The translations under genes were made by a program, and so were the position numbers. A DNA stretch of 64,000 bases. It comes from Psychrobacter sp. P11F6 (GTDB lineage Bacteria > Pseudomonadota > Gammaproteobacteria > Pseudomonadales > Moraxellaceae). The DNA is taken from assembly GCF_001435295.1 (NCBI RefSeq), contig NZ_CM003594.1:2433361-2497360 (forward strand), written 5' to 3'. The notes beneath the pieces are model-generated. The model did no database searches and was not told the origin of the DNA. It worked only from the letters and a program-made list of their open reading frames with translations. Position 1 is the stretch's first letter; every line of letters begins with the position of its first letter. Below, in pieces: positions 1 through 10,327 of the stretch.

Positions 1-905
1 GAGGTAATAACGCCAGAACGCACGAGAAAGGTGCCCAATAGACTGAGTGCAAAAGCAAAAATCGCCAGCATAATCGTCCATGCTTTAAAGACACCACGTT
101 TTTCTGTGACGGCAAGCGAATGTAGCAGCGCTGTACCAGCCAGCCATGGCATCAACGAAGCGTTCTCTACTGGATCCCAGAACCACCAACCACCCCAGCC
201 AAGCTCGTAATAGGCCCACCATGAGCCAAGCGCGATACCAACGGTCAAAAAGCCCCAAGCCGCCAATGCCCACGGACGCGACCAGCGTGTCCACACTGCA
301 TCTAAACGACCTTCCCACAATGCCGCCATACAAAAGGCAAACGGCACGACCAAACCCACATAGCCCATATACAGCATCGGTGGATGAATAATCAAACCGA
401 AATCTTGTAGCACAGGATTTAGATCCGCACCATCAACAGGTAAGTTTGGCAATGTACGATCAAATGGCGACGAGGTAAAAATCAGCATCGCTAGCATCAT
501 CATCTGCACGCCGGCCAAAATTACCAACACTCGCGCACGCATAGACAGTGGCAAACCACGGCTAAAGTAAGAGACCAGCGCACACCAAGTAGCCATGATG
601 GTCATCCAAAGCAGCAATGAACCCTCATGACCACCCCAAGTTGCCGACAGCTTATAATACCAAGGCAACAGCGTATTAGAATGCTGAGTGACATAGACGA
701 GGCTGAAGTCATTGTAATAAAAGCCTGCCATCAGCGCGGCAAATGATGTGATCATGGCAGCAAATTGTGCCCACGCCAGACTTGGTGCCAAACGCTGCCA
801 CGCAACGTGGTCACGCATAATACCGACGGTTGGTAATACCACCTGCAAAATCGCCAATATAAAGGCGGCTAGCAAGGCAAAATAACCCAATTCTGTGATT
901 AACAT
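1..905 (-). CDS. ccmF: Cytochrome c-type biogenesis protein CcmF, N-terminal part (runs off left edge)
   Basis: Integral membrane subunit of the cytochrome c maturation (System I) haem lyase, which attaches haem to apocytochrome c in the periplasm. Reading the minus strand from an ATG at 905 gives [15 protein letters not shown] and an open frame to position 1 with no stop, so the C-terminal half lies outside the window. The frame shows many hydrophobic segments and, around 195-150, the tryptophan-rich haem-handling motif [16 protein letters not shown] typical of the CcmF/CcmC/NrfE family. An AAGG sits a little far upstream of the start. It is followed on the same strand, outside the window, presumably by other ccm genes. 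Identity is very likely; only the length is unknown. Confidence 0.93.
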   Translation of the reverse strand, partial: MLITELGYFALLAAFILAILQVVLPTVGIMRDHVAWQRLAPSLAWAQFAAMITSFAALMAGFYYNDFSLVYVTQHSNTLLPWYYKLSATWGGHEGSLLLWMTIMATWCALVSYFSRGLPLSMRARVLVILAGVQMMMLAMLIFTSSPFDRTLPNLPVDGADLNPVLQDFGLIIHPPMLYMGYVGLVVPFAFCMAALWEGRLDAVWTRWSRPWALAAWGFLTVGIALGSWWAYYELGWGGWWFWDPVENASLMPWLAGTALLHSLAVTEKRGVFKAWTIMLAIFAFALSLLGTFLVRSGVIT

Positions 906-1158
906 ACGGTCTAACCTTGTTTACCTTAATACGGTCATTGTTTATTTTAGGGATTGGTTTTTTAGGATATTCGAAAGTATCCAGTAATCGTTACTACGAG
1001 TATTTATACTGCTGGTCTTTATTAGTATCATTTATTATAAAAGCGCCATTAGCCATTGCAGCTGAGGGCGCTTACAGCAAGGTACATTAGCGTCAACTTG
1101 TCACGTTTCTGTATCCACTCTGTATGCGATGTGTATAAAGGACATAAAAAATGCGTCA

Positions 1159-2493
1159 TTACTGAATCGCAGGAAAAAACACTAAGACCAGATGCAACCA
1201 GCCTGCTAAAAACCCTGTCAAACCACCCAACACGATTAATGTCATTTCATCTTCACGAAAAGCGGGACGTAATAAGTTCTGAAACTCATCTGGCGTCAGC
1301 GCGCGAATACGGTCACGAAACAGCCCAAATATTTTACTGGCACGGCTTTCATTGAGCTCAGGATCTCGCAATGGCACCATTGTCGCAACAATTGACTTAT
1401 CAATGATGGTGTTTTTTAGCTGTCCATATTCGCGGCGACCCAAGCCTAGGCGCAGTGTCGTACTAATCACTGGCGACTCTAGCACTTTATATAAATGCGA
1501 CTTCATCAACTCACGCGTTTGCGCAGCACGGTCACCATACATCATCTCATTCATGATGTTCTCAAGCGTCACCAAATCTTTTACGACAATCTCAGCAAAA
1601 ACCTCAGAAACTTCCTCTTGGCGTTTCATAAAACCGCCTTGCAAACGATACTGGGCGATATGTGGTAATTGCGGTCTAATAAAGGGAAAGCGACTCTGGA
1701 CAGCAAAAAACTTCACATAAGGAATAAATCGCGGCTCTACAGGATTAAACACCATCCAAATAGCAATCCAATTGGTAAGAAAACCCCAAATCGCGGCAAA
1801 AAACGGCACTGTCCAATGCTGCGGCACCACCAAAAATATAAACATTTGGATAATACCGAAGACCAAACCAATCAAAGCACTGATATGCCAAATAAAATCG
1901 ATCTCTTTTTGACCAACCTTCAAAAACATATTGACCATTAAACGACGATCACTTTCCATCGTGTTAACAATCATTTTGCGCATATCAACCAAGTCTTCGA
2001 CGTTATGGGTCAAGTCAGTCACCAAAGACTGCATGATATTGGGCAGCTCTTGATGCGCTTGAGCGTAGATACGGCGCTTCAACGCATAAGGCAGATTACC
2101 CCACAGCGCTGGCGAATGGTCCAGCATAATTTCATCAATCAATGCTTCAAGGTTTTTGTCCACGGTATCCGTGATAAATACCGCCATCTGCTCAGGCTCC
2201 ATCGCCTGAAAAAACTCATCAAGCGAGCCAAGCTTTGACAGCGTTTGATCCACGATAACGCCTGATATCTTGCCAGCCTTTCGTGGGACGATACCTTGCC
2301 AGCCAATACCCGGCAACCCAAAAAACGGGAAGTTTGGAATACGAATACCCCGAAACTTAATCGGATAGAACAGCATTTTAAGCGCCATCCACACGTGTAT
2401 CCATGTGACAAATGCAGTCACAGGCGGAATAGTCAGCATGGCAAAAAACTCTGGGTGTTCAGCTATTGTCTGCCACAATGAAGTTGCATCCAT
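1159..2493 (-). CDS. DUF445 family membrane protein
   Basis: A 444-residue membrane protein of the DUF445 family, whose biochemical role is not established. Visible features: a hydrophobic N-terminal segment (about residues 18-45), the family-like stretch FFGLPGIGWQGIVPRKAGKI just after it, a long charged helical region, a central hydrophobic pair (about 205-255, with FLTNWIAIWMVFNP), another charged region and a C-terminal hydrophobic hairpin (VLGGLTGFLAGWLHLVLVFF). The two copies of a TNWIA/GWQGI-type junction agree with a duplicated DUF445 architecture. It stands alone, upstream of ccmF on the same strand with a 250-bp gap, and is divergent from mrdA. No function is inferred beyond membrane localisation. 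Confidence 0.8.
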   Translation of the reverse strand: MDATSLWQTIAEHPEFFAMLTIPPVTAFVTWIHVWMALKMLFYPIKFRGIRIPNFPFFGLPGIGWQGIVPRKAGKISGVIVDQTLSKLGSLDEFFQAMEPEQMAVFITDTVDKNLEALIDEIMLDHSPALWGNLPYALKRRIYAQAHQELPNIMQSLVTDLTHNVEDLVDMRKMIVNTMESDRRLMVNMFLKVGQKEIDFIWHISALIGLVFGIIQMFIFLVVPQHWTVPFFAAIWGFLTNWIAIWMVFNPVEPRFIPYVKFFAVQSRFPFIRPQLPHIAQYRLQGGFMKRQEEVSEVFAEIVVKDLVTLENIMNEMMYGDRAAQTRELMKSHLYKVLESPVISTTLRLGLGRREYGQLKNTIIDKSIVATMVPLRDPELNESRASKIFGLFRDRIRALTPDEFQNLLRPAFREDEMTLIVLGGLTGFLAGWLHLVLVFFPAIQ

Positions 2494-2971
2494 GACTTAT
2501 CTTGCCCCTGACAGGTTAATTGTCGTCGCTAATTAAAGAGGATTAGCAAATTAGAACGCTTAACAAAAAGCCGCTCTGCCCATGATAATTATTATCAAAT
2601 AAATCGCCTGATTTTAGCATACTTGCCATTCATTAGCACACGTCGAGCCTAGGTAAGTTGTGACTAGGGATGACACGTTTTACTATTACTTTCGATAGCA
2701 ATAATATTAATATCATCTACAGGCGCTTTAGATAATAACGGCCACAAAATAAATGGTGGTGTACTGCGGCGGCTCATTTGTTCTGTTATAATTTGTGATT
2801 GTATGACCGCACATCGCTGTATATAGATTGAGGGATTATTATTTCAACTCATCTCAGTCCATGTAATTGAAATTCTTATTATTATCCTTTATGCTCGCCG
2901 CACTTTGGTGAACGACCCTGCCCTTTTACTCTCTTTTATTGACTCACTGACCGTTTGGGCTCTTACTTTCT
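2494..2971. promoter_or_regulatory. Divergent intergenic region between the DUF445 gene and mrdA
   Basis: This 478-bp AT-rich gap separates two divergent genes and must hold promoters for both. The best plus-strand candidate is an extended -10, TGTTATAAT at 2784-2792, about 180 bp before mrdA, without a convincing -35. I see no RNA gene or conserved ORF in it. Confidence 0.35.
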
Positions 2972-4957
2972 ATGAATAAACCGCTAACTCCCAATACTGA
3001 ACAGGTCAATCGTGTTTTCACCAGTCGTATTATTATCCTTGGAATTCTGATATTCATTGGATTGAGTGGCTTGATCGTGCGTTATGGTTACCTACAAGTC
3101 TATGCGCACGATAAGTATACGACGCAAGCAGACAATAACCGTATTAAGCTGATCTCTGCACCGCCCAGCCGCGGCTATATTTATGATCGCAATGGGATCA
3201 TATTGGCAGACAACCAGCCCGTATTTACGGCCATGTTAAGCCCTGATGAAGTTGAAAATCCAGAGCGTACGCTAAATTTGCTTGCGCCTATTTTTGAGCT
3301 AACAGATGAAAATATTACCGATATTTTAGCGCGACTGAGTAAAAGCAAAAACGATCCTGTGACCATTAAAATTGACTTAACCGATGCCCAATTGGCGCAG
3401 TTTAGTGAGCGTAAACCCTTTTTTCGCGGTGTAACCATCCAAAGCAAGCTGACACGTTCATATCCTTATGACGAGCTATTTGCACACGTCATCGGCTATG
3501 TTGGGCGTATCAATGATAAAGAAACCAAACGCATTGACAAAGATCGCTACGCTGGCACTGACCTTATCGGTAAAATCGGTATCGAAGATTATTACGAGGA
3601 CATATTGCTAGGGCAACCGGGTTATCAGTCGGTAGAAACCGATGCTCTTGGCAATATTTTGCGTCAATTAGACACTAAACCACCCGTAGCTGGTAATGAC
3701 ATTACGCTGAGCTTAGATTATGGCTTACAGCAAGTCGCCCAGCAGCAGCTAGACGGTCGTCGCGGCGCTATCGTGGCAATCGATCCAAAAAATGGTGATG
3801 TATTGGCGTTTGTCAGTAATCCAAGCTATGACCCCAACCCTTTTATCTCAGGCATCTCCTTTAAGGATTATGGCAATCTGCGTGAAGATCTCGATCAGCC
3901 GCTCTATAATCGTGCGCTACAAGGAATGTATCCTCCTGCCTCCACTATTAAGCCTTTTGAAGGCTTAGGCGGCATTCATTATGGGCTGCGTAATTGGGAA
4001 ACCACTATCTATGATCCCGGTTATTTTAGCTTACCGGGAGACTCACATCGATTCCGTGACTGGAAGCGCGGTGGTCACGGGTCAGTAGATCTTAAAAAAT
4101 CAATTATGATGTCGGTGGATACCTATTATTATAAATTGGCCTATGAGATGGGCATCCAGCGCCTACACGATTGGATGACACGCTTTGGATTTGGTGAGCC
4201 GACAGGCATTGATTTGCCCAATGAAAAATCAGGAATTATGCCATCACCAAAATGGAAAAAAGACACCTATGGTAAAGGCTGGTTGCCGGGTGAAACCATC
4301 TCAGTCAGTATCGGGCAGGGTTATTTCTTAGCCACACCATTACAGATTGCCAATGCAACCGCCATGACAGCGAATAAAGGCTATCACATTACTCCGCATC
4401 TACTAAAAAGTAGCGATGGTGCAGCACAAGTTAACGTAATCACTAAACCAGATGGTAAAATTGACTACAATGGCAAACCCTCTGACTGGTTACGTATGCA
4501 TGATGCGATGGAAGATACAGTCAAGGCAGGTACCGGACGTGGGATTTATACGCCGCGCTATCGTATTGCGGGCAAAACAGGTACTGCGCAAGTCAAGTCC
4601 ATTGCGCAAGGCAAACGTTATGATAAATCTGCCATAGACAAACGCCATTGGGATCATGCTTGGTTCAATGGTTTTGCACCCGTAGAAAATCCTGAGATTG
4701 CGCTTGCCGTATTGGTCGAAAATGGCGGTGGCGGTAGTAAAGTCGCTGCACCGATAGGTCGCGCACTATTTGACTACTGGATATTACAGCGCAAAAACGA
4801 CCCTATCTTGCCACCAACGGCTGATCAACTAAAAGTCATCAAGCGCCAAAAAGCTTTTGAAAAATTGATGCGTGATGCCCAGCGTGAAAAAGAAGAAAAA
4901 GCGCTAGAAGAAAAGGCAGAGGTGGAAGCAGCCACAGCCACCACGACCTCTGAGTAA
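2972..4957 (+). CDS. mrdA: Penicillin-binding protein 2 (peptidoglycan DD-transpeptidase, elongasome)
   Basis: Class B PBP that cross-links peptidoglycan during lateral wall growth together with RodA. The 661-residue protein has an N-terminal cytoplasmic tail, one membrane anchor (about residues 20-42, IIILGILIFIGLSGLIVRYG), the PBP dimer domain (PSRGYIYDRNGIILADN) and a transpeptidase domain with all three penicilloyl-enzyme motifs: SxxK (STIK, S324), SxD (SVD, S381) and KTG (KTGTAQ, K535). The C-terminal tail is rich in E, K and A (REKEEKALEEKAEVEAA). rodA does not follow directly; rsmD does, 36 bp downstream. Length matches the family (about 630-660). Confidence 0.95.
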   Translation: MNKPLTPNTEQVNRVFTSRIIILGILIFIGLSGLIVRYGYLQVYAHDKYTTQADNNRIKLISAPPSRGYIYDRNGIILADNQPVFTAMLSPDEVENPERTLNLLAPIFELTDENITDILARLSKSKNDPVTIKIDLTDAQLAQFSERKPFFRGVTIQSKLTRSYPYDELFAHVIGYVGRINDKETKRIDKDRYAGTDLIGKIGIEDYYEDILLGQPGYQSVETDALGNILRQLDTKPPVAGNDITLSLDYGLQQVAQQQLDGRRGAIVAIDPKNGDVLAFVSNPSYDPNPFISGISFKDYGNLREDLDQPLYNRALQGMYPPASTIKPFEGLGGIHYGLRNWETTIYDPGYFSLPGDSHRFRDWKRGGHGSVDLKKSIMMSVDTYYYKLAYEMGIQRLHDWMTRFGFGEPTGIDLPNEKSGIMPSPKWKKDTYGKGWLPGETISVSIGQGYFLATPLQIANATAMTANKGYHITPHLLKSSDGAAQVNVITKPDGKIDYNGKPSDWLRMHDAMEDTVKAGTGRGIYTPRYRIAGKTGTAQVKSIAQGKRYDKSAIDKRHWDHAWFNGFAPVENPEIALAVLVENGGGGSKVAAPIGRALFDYWILQRKNDPILPPTADQLKVIKRQKAFEKLMRDAQREKEEKALEEKAEVEAATATTTSE

Positions 4958-4993
4958 AAGTACGCTAAACGAGATACGGTAAATATAAATATT

Positions 4994-5680
4994 ATGAAAA
5001 AATCTATAAGCAGCCGCGAGCATAGGAACAATCATAAGAGCAAAAATATAGCTGCGGGCGACGTGCGGATCATTGGTGGTCAGTTTAAACGCCGTGTTGT
5101 ACGTTTTATTGACGCAGAGGGTCTACGTCCGACCCCAGATCGCTTGCGAGAGACGCTGTTTAGCTGGCTACTTGCTGATATTTATGGCGCTTATGTGCTT
5201 GATAGCTGTGCTGGTAGTGGTGTCTTAGGTTTTGAAGCACTGTCTCGTGGTGCCGCGCACGCAACCTTTATCGAAATAAATCCTGCGCAAAGTAATATGC
5301 TGCGTCAAAGTGCTGAACAGTTGCATCTGAGCACTGATACCCATCAAATTATCCAAGGCACTGCAGAAAGAGTATTGATGCAAGAGCAGATTGTTCCGCG
5401 CCCTTTTAATATTGTATTTATCGATCCACCGTATGCTCAAGATCTGTGGCAACCTATTTTAATAGCACTGATTACCCAGTCGTTAATTGATAGTGCAACA
5501 CTGATTTATCTAGAAGCAGATAAAGATTTAGAAAGCCAATTGAAACAACTGGAAGAGACGCTTAATAAAAATCCAGATATCCAATCAGGTACTATTCAGC
5601 AAATAATCCGCTTTGAATGTGTGAAACAGACCAAGGTTGGACAAGTTGTTGCTGGACTTTATCGTTTATCATCGTCATAA
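4994..5680 (+). CDS. rsmD: 16S rRNA (guanine(966)-N2)-methyltransferase RsmD
   Basis: SAM-dependent methyltransferase that modifies G966 of 16S rRNA in the assembled small subunit. The 228-residue protein begins with a basic extension of about 22 residues, followed by the family signature VRIIGGQFKRR and PTPDRLRETLFSWL. The SAM-binding loop is LDSCAGSGVLGFEALSRGA and the catalytic motif is DPPY (about residue 145). The extension is compatible with the only good upstream ATG at 4994; a start nearer VRIIGG would need a GTG at about 5060. It follows mrdA closely and may be cotranscribed with it. Confidence 0.93.
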   Translation: MKKSISSREHRNNHKSKNIAAGDVRIIGGQFKRRVVRFIDAEGLRPTPDRLRETLFSWLLADIYGAYVLDSCAGSGVLGFEALSRGAAHATFIEINPAQSNMLRQSAEQLHLSTDTHQIIQGTAERVLMQEQIVPRPFNIVFIDPPYAQDLWQPILIALITQSLIDSATLIYLEADKDLESQLKQLEETLNKNPDIQSGTIQQIIRFECVKQTKVGQVVAGLYRLSSS

Positions 5681-5791
5681 TTGTCGGGTTAATGCCTGCC
5701 ATTAACAAATTTTACAAATGTTTAGAACCGCTAAAAACTGGCCAACGCTGCAGTTTAATGTATATAAGGCGAAAATAAACCCCAATGCAGC

Positions 5792-5820
5792 TTGCAAGCG
5801 TAGGCACTACTGCTTATAAT
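5792..5820 (+). promoter_or_regulatory. Promoter of rplM-rpsI
   Basis: TTGCAA (5792-5797) and TATAAT (5815-5820) lie exactly 17 bp apart, and TG at 5811-5812 upstream of the -10 adds to the match. It is the strongest sigma-70-like promoter I can read in the housekeeping part. The transcript would start about 5827, leaving a leader of about 60 nt before rplM. Confidence 0.75.
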
Positions 5821-5890
5821 GTGCAGTCTGTTTTTTGAGAGCCCCGTTCCCAGCTAAACTCTCAACGAATTCTAATTTTAAGGTTTTATC

Positions 5891-6319
5891 ATGAAAACAC
5901 TTAGTGCAAAACCAGCTGAAGTGACCCATGACTGGTATGTCGTAGATGCTGACGGCAAAACCCTTGGTCGCTTAGCCACTCAAATCGCTAGTCGCTTACG
6001 TGGCAAGCATAAGCCTTCTTTTACGCCGCACGTTGACACTGGTGACTTCATTGTTGTCATCAATGCTGATAAAATCACGGTAACGGGTAAAAAAGCGCAA
6101 GATAAAAAATACTATCGTCACAGTGGCTACCCAGGTGGTATCAAGGAAACCAACTTCAGTAAGTTGCTTGCACATAAGCCTGAAGATGTTCTACACAAAG
6201 CAGTTAAGGGTATGCTTCCAAAGGGCCCTCTTGGCTATGCGATGATCAAGAAGCTGAAGCTATATGCGGGTACTGAACATCCACATACTGCACAGCAACC
6301 TAAAGAACTAGACATCTAA
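5891..6319 (+). CDS. rplM: 50S ribosomal protein L13
   Basis: Early-assembly protein of the large ribosomal subunit that binds 23S rRNA. The 142 residues are the normal length, beginning [20 protein letters not shown] and containing [20 protein letters not shown] and [21 protein letters not shown], both diagnostic for L13. An AAGG lies 10 bp before the ATG. It is followed after 10 bp by rpsI, the usual L13-S9 pair, driven by the promoter at 5792-5820. Confidence 0.98.
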   Translation: MKTLSAKPAEVTHDWYVVDADGKTLGRLATQIASRLRGKHKPSFTPHVDTGDFIVVINADKITVTGKKAQDKKYYRHSGYPGGIKETNFSKLLAHKPEDVLHKAVKGMLPKGPLGYAMIKKLKLYAGTEHPHTAQQPKELDI

Positions 6320-6329
6320 GGATATACTT

Positions 6330-6716
6330 ATGGAACGCAATTACGGAACTGGTCGCCGCAAGACGTCTACTGCTCGTGTCTTTTTAGCTAAAGGTACTGG
6401 TAGCATCGTTGTTAACGGTAAGCCACTTGATGAGTATTTTAGCCGTGAAACTTCACGTATGGTTGTTCGTCAGCCTCTAGAATTACTTGACTCACCTACT
6501 GCTTATGACCTATACATCACTGTAAAAGGTGGCGGTATTAGTGGTCAAGCTGGCGCAATCCGTCACGGCATCACGCGTGCATTGATTGAGCTAAACGAAG
6601 CCAACAAACCTGCACTAAAAGCAGCTGGCTTTGTTACTCGTGACTCACGTCAAGTTGAACGTAAGAAATTGGGTCTACGTAAAGCACGTAAACGTCCACA
6701 ATTCTCGAAACGTTAA
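6330..6716 (+). CDS. rpsI: 30S ribosomal protein S9
   Basis: Small-subunit ribosomal protein whose C-terminal tail reaches the P-site tRNA. The 128-residue sequence starts [19 protein letters not shown] and ends in the basic tail [17 protein letters not shown] with the conserved terminal SKR. It is second in the rplM-rpsI operon and is followed by an intrinsic terminator at 6801-6838. Length and motifs are standard. Confidence 0.98.
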   Translation: MERNYGTGRRKTSTARVFLAKGTGSIVVNGKPLDEYFSRETSRMVVRQPLELLDSPTAYDLYITVKGGGISGQAGAIRHGITRALIELNEANKPALKAAGFVTRDSRQVERKKLGLRKARKRPQFSKR

Positions 6717-6800
6717 TCAAAGCTATCTCTTATCTTTTTACGGCTGTTGTCTTTATCTCAGAGCGACAGTCATAATATTAAAGAAAAGAGTAGATTTGCA

Positions 6801-6838
6801 AAACCTTATAAGCTGTCCGCAGCTTATAAGGTTTTTTT
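6801..6838 (+). terminator. Intrinsic terminator of rplM-rpsI
   Basis: A 14-bp perfect stem (AAACCTTATAAGCT at 6801-6814, complement at 6821-6834) with a 6-nt loop is followed by a T run to 6838. It lies 85 bp after rpsI. Confidence 0.85.
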
Positions 6839-6947
6839 ATGGCTGATGACTTTTGCATTTGCTCATGATTTTGTGCGTAACTCACCTTGCAAAGCAATGC
6901 TGACTACCCCATCATGATGATAACTTTTCATTATTAGTAACAATTTT

Positions 6948-8039
6948 ATGAAAGCGCCTGAACAATACGACCCCAGCAAACCACCTACCAAAAGCAGCCT
7001 GCCACCGCCAAGTACGCAGCAGCCTGCTAAGTCCCCAGCGATACCTGCTGGCATGCCAACGATTACCCAAAATCATAAGCGCACAGCACCCATAGAAAAA
7101 AAGCCTTTTCAATGGCAGTTTTTGTTGCCTAAATATTGGGGCATTTGGCTATTGGCAGCAATGATCTTACCCATCATATATTTGCCACTACGTTGGCAGT
7201 TTTGGCTGGGACGTCAGCTGGGCATATTTATCTATAAAATAGTAGGCTCACGTCGGCGTGATACGCTTATCAATTTGAAACTGGCTTTTCCAGAAAAGCC
7301 AGACGTCGAGCGCGAATTGATGGCAAAACAAGTCTTTGTCAATCAATGCATTGGTGTGTTTGAAACTTTATGTGCTTGGTATCGTCCAAATGTTTTTACT
7401 CGTACCGTTTCAATTTCGGGATTACAGCACGTTGTCAATGCACAGAATGAGGGTCGTCCTGTCATTTTACTGGGCGCTCATTATACTATGCTTGATCTGG
7501 GCGGCATGCTCTGTACGCAATTTTTTCCGATGGATGGGATGTATCGTCCGCAGAATAACGCGCTACTTGATTGGTTTGTTTATAATGGTCGTGCCAGTAT
7601 TCTCAGCAAGCAAATAGCCAGTCGTGACATGCGCAGTTTTATTGAGTCAATTAAAGCCGGTCACGTGATTTGGTACTCACCTGACCAAGATTATGGTCTA
7701 AAACAAGGCGTCATGGCACCATTCTTTGGTGTGCCAGCAGCGACTATTACAGCATCACGGCGCATGGCAAAATTGGGTGACAAGGCACATCCACCCGCAT
7801 TAATGGCGCTGCATACTTACCGGCAGACACCAGATAGTTTACCCAAAGGCAAACGCCCGCACTATCATTTAACGATTACCCCAGAAATTCAAAACTATCC
7901 AAGTAACGATGAATTGGCTGATGCGACGCGAGTCAATGAGTTGCTAGAGGGATTGATTCGTATTGATCCCACTCAGTGGATGTGGTTCCATCGTCGTTTC
8001 AAAAATGGTCCTGATGGTCGTACTGACATCTATAAGTAA
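6948..8039 (+). CDS. lpxL: LpxL/HtrB-type lipid A late acyltransferase
   Basis: Inner-membrane acyltransferase of the LpxL/LpxM family, which adds secondary acyl chains to Kdo2-lipid IVA. After an unusual proline- and lysine-rich cytoplasmic extension (about residues 1-60, with PPTKSSLPPPSTQQPAKSP) comes a hydrophobic anchor (about 62-85), then the HX4D catalytic motif (HYTMLD) in ILLGAHYTMLDLGG and the downstream SPDQDYGLKQGVMAPFFGV block. At 363 residues it is about 55 longer than typical LpxL. Whether it is LpxL, LpxM or LpxP by substrate cannot be decided from sequence alone. It is transcribed alone. Confidence 0.85.
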   Translation: MKAPEQYDPSKPPTKSSLPPPSTQQPAKSPAIPAGMPTITQNHKRTAPIEKKPFQWQFLLPKYWGIWLLAAMILPIIYLPLRWQFWLGRQLGIFIYKIVGSRRRDTLINLKLAFPEKPDVERELMAKQVFVNQCIGVFETLCAWYRPNVFTRTVSISGLQHVVNAQNEGRPVILLGAHYTMLDLGGMLCTQFFPMDGMYRPQNNALLDWFVYNGRASILSKQIASRDMRSFIESIKAGHVIWYSPDQDYGLKQGVMAPFFGVPAATITASRRMAKLGDKAHPPALMALHTYRQTPDSLPKGKRPHYHLTITPEIQNYPSNDELADATRVNELLEGLIRIDPTQWMWFHRRFKNGPDGRTDIYK

Positions 8040-8194
8040 GCGTGTATTGCTACGAAAAAGCGCCAAAAAATTTGCTATACTTTGCAGCTTATATTTTTTA
8101 TATTACCTACATATAAATAACAATGAATTTATAATAAATTGAAAAACGAAACTTTTATAAATAAAACCTTGATGAACCAAATAATGGATTTACC

Positions 8195-9295
8195 ATGAAT
8201 AACACTCATATTTCTGATAACCAAAGTTCTGACAACCAAGCTCCTGATCACTCAACGCAAGCCAAGCGCATTTTGACGGGCATCAAACCGACGGGTACCT
8301 TACATTTAGGAAATTACGTTGGCGCGATTCGCCCAGCCATTCAGTCTATCCAAAACAGTGATGACGAAGCATTCTTTTTTTTAGCAGATTACCATGGCAT
8401 TATCGGCTGTTATGATCCTGCTATTATTCATGAATCGACCAAAGCCATTGCAGCGACTTGGCTTGCCTGTGGTCTGGATCCTGAGCGCGTCACTTTTTAC
8501 CGTCAATCAGATGTGCCGGAAATACCAGAGCTTGCTTGGATTTTGAACTGCTCATGTGCCAAAGGTTTAATGAATCGTGCTCATGCTTACAAAGCAGCTG
8601 TCGATATTAATATGAAAAAAGAAGACGTCGATCCTGATCAAGGTATTAATATGGGGTTGTTTGGCTACCCTGTACTCATGGCAGCAGACATCTTGATGTT
8701 TAATGCCACACATGTACCTGTCGGTCGCGACCAAATTCAGCATGTCGAAATGGCACGTGATATTGCTGGTACCTTTAACCATCGCTATAAAACGCTCTTT
8801 ACCTTACCATCTGCCGTTGTAGATGACGATATCCCATTACTAACGGGTTTGGATGGTCGCAAAATGAGCAAGAGCTATGGCAATACCATTCCGCTATTTG
8901 GTGATTCTAATCCGCAAGTCAGTGCCGAAAAACAGATGCATAAAGCCATCATGAAAATTGTGACCAACTCACAACTGCCTTCCGAGCCAAAAGACCCTGA
9001 CGATTCGGCTATTTTTGAGATTTATAAAGCCTTTGCTACTCCTACAGAAATTGCTGATATGCGCGCGCAGTTTGCCGCTGGTATCGGCTGGGGCGATGCC
9101 AAGCAAGCCCTGTTTGAGAAAATAAATACGGAAATAGCACCCTTCCGCGCGCGTTATGAGCATCTTATGGCTAACCCAAAAGAGCTAGAAGAAATCTTAC
9201 AAATGGGTGCAGAAAAAGCCCGTCGTCATAGCCGTAAGCAATTAGATAAGACTCGTCGTGCGATTGGTATCCGTCCACTTGCCAAAATTAAATAA
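8195..9295 (+). CDS. trpS: Tryptophanyl-tRNA synthetase
   Basis: Class I aminoacyl-tRNA synthetase that charges tRNA-Trp. A short hydrophilic N-terminal extension (about 24 residues, rich in N, S and D) precedes the catalytic core with the HIGH-equivalent [14 protein letters not shown] and the KMSKS loop [12 protein letters not shown] (about residue 223). The core reads as a standard bacterial TrpRS; 366 residues is slightly long because of the N-terminal tail. scpA begins 35 bp downstream, so trpS-scpA-scpB may share a transcript. Confidence 0.96.
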   Translation: MNNTHISDNQSSDNQAPDHSTQAKRILTGIKPTGTLHLGNYVGAIRPAIQSIQNSDDEAFFFLADYHGIIGCYDPAIIHESTKAIAATWLACGLDPERVTFYRQSDVPEIPELAWILNCSCAKGLMNRAHAYKAAVDINMKKEDVDPDQGINMGLFGYPVLMAADILMFNATHVPVGRDQIQHVEMARDIAGTFNHRYKTLFTLPSAVVDDDIPLLTGLDGRKMSKSYGNTIPLFGDSNPQVSAEKQMHKAIMKIVTNSQLPSEPKDPDDSAIFEIYKAFATPTEIADMRAQFAAGIGWGDAKQALFEKINTEIAPFRARYEHLMANPKELEEILQMGAEKARRHSRKQLDKTRRAIGIRPLAKIK

Positions 9296-9330
9296 TCATT
9301 TGATTATGTTAGCCAAGATGGATATTAAGC

Positions 9331-10260
9331 GTGCAGACTAAGCTAAAAAATGAACAAGCGGCTTTACCAAAAGCCGCTCTTCTTCTAACTCTACCTCAAG
9401 CCTCTGATTCTTTAGATACTAAGCGCGCACAAGACGGCTCATTTATTAATGATATGTCTTTGCGCATTTACCAGACATCCGTACAACATCTACCAGAAGA
9501 TCTCTATGTGCCGCCGCAAGCCTTTGCCATTTGGCTTGAGCAGTTTGCCGGACCATTAGATTTCTTGCTATATTTGGTCAAAAAAAATAATGTTGATCTG
9601 ACCCAAATGCCGATACTACCCATAACGGAGCAGTATTTGGCTTACATCAGCGAATTAGATACCGAGCATTTTGAATTGGCAGGCGATTATCTGTTGATGG
9701 CGTCCACGTTGATTGCCATTAAAACCGAGCTGTTGCTGCCCAAGCCTGAAACTCCCAGCGATGAGCGTGATCCAAAAGCAGAACTGATTGAGCGCCTTGA
9801 AGAATATGCGCAAATCAAAGTAGCAAGTCAACGCTTAGATAATCTGGTGCGTCTTGAGCGCGATGTGTTTTTGGCCATGGTCAGTATGCCCGGTCAAGAC
9901 GTCATGAATGCGGAATTACCTAGCTATTCGCCAAACCTTTTGATTGACAGCCTATTTAAAATGCAACTGCAGCCCGATTATCAAATGCATACCATCAAAG
10001 TCGATGCTGTTCCTCTTGCTGATCGTATTGCCAGTATTAGCCGACAGCTCAGTACGGATGGCGAGCACTCTTTTTATGAGCTACTAGATAAAACACAAGG
10101 TAAAATAGGTGTGGTTGTCAGCTTCGTCGCCATACTAGAGCTGATAAAACGACAGTTGGTTGGTATCGTAAATACTGATTTAAAAAGTCATCCTACTACT
10201 GACAATAATGATGCTGAAGACCGTCATACTAAACCCTTAACGTTACAGTGGTTGGCATAG
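9331..10260 (+). CDS. scpA: Segregation and condensation protein A (kleisin of SMC-ScpAB)
   Basis: Kleisin that bridges the SMC heads in the bacterial condensin complex. The start is a GTG at 9331. A non-conserved N-terminal stretch of about 60 residues precedes the ScpA core, recognisable from FAGPLDFLLYLVKKNNVDLTQMPI and ITEQYLAYI; the winged-helix C-terminal part contains FYELLDKTQGKIGVVVSFVAILELIKR. At 309 residues it is somewhat longer than typical (about 250-280). scpB follows 67 bp downstream, as is usual. A later start nearer the core cannot be excluded. Confidence 0.92.
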   Translation: MQTKLKNEQAALPKAALLLTLPQASDSLDTKRAQDGSFINDMSLRIYQTSVQHLPEDLYVPPQAFAIWLEQFAGPLDFLLYLVKKNNVDLTQMPILPITEQYLAYISELDTEHFELAGDYLLMASTLIAIKTELLLPKPETPSDERDPKAELIERLEEYAQIKVASQRLDNLVRLERDVFLAMVSMPGQDVMNAELPSYSPNLLIDSLFKMQLQPDYQMHTIKVDAVPLADRIASISRQLSTDGEHSFYELLDKTQGKIGVVVSFVAILELIKRQLVGIVNTDLKSHPTTDNNDAEDRHTKPLTLQWLA

Positions 10261-10327
10261 TTATTATCCACCTGTCTATTCCTATAAATATCGATACACA
10301 TCATCATTTAAAAAGAGTCGCTTTCTA

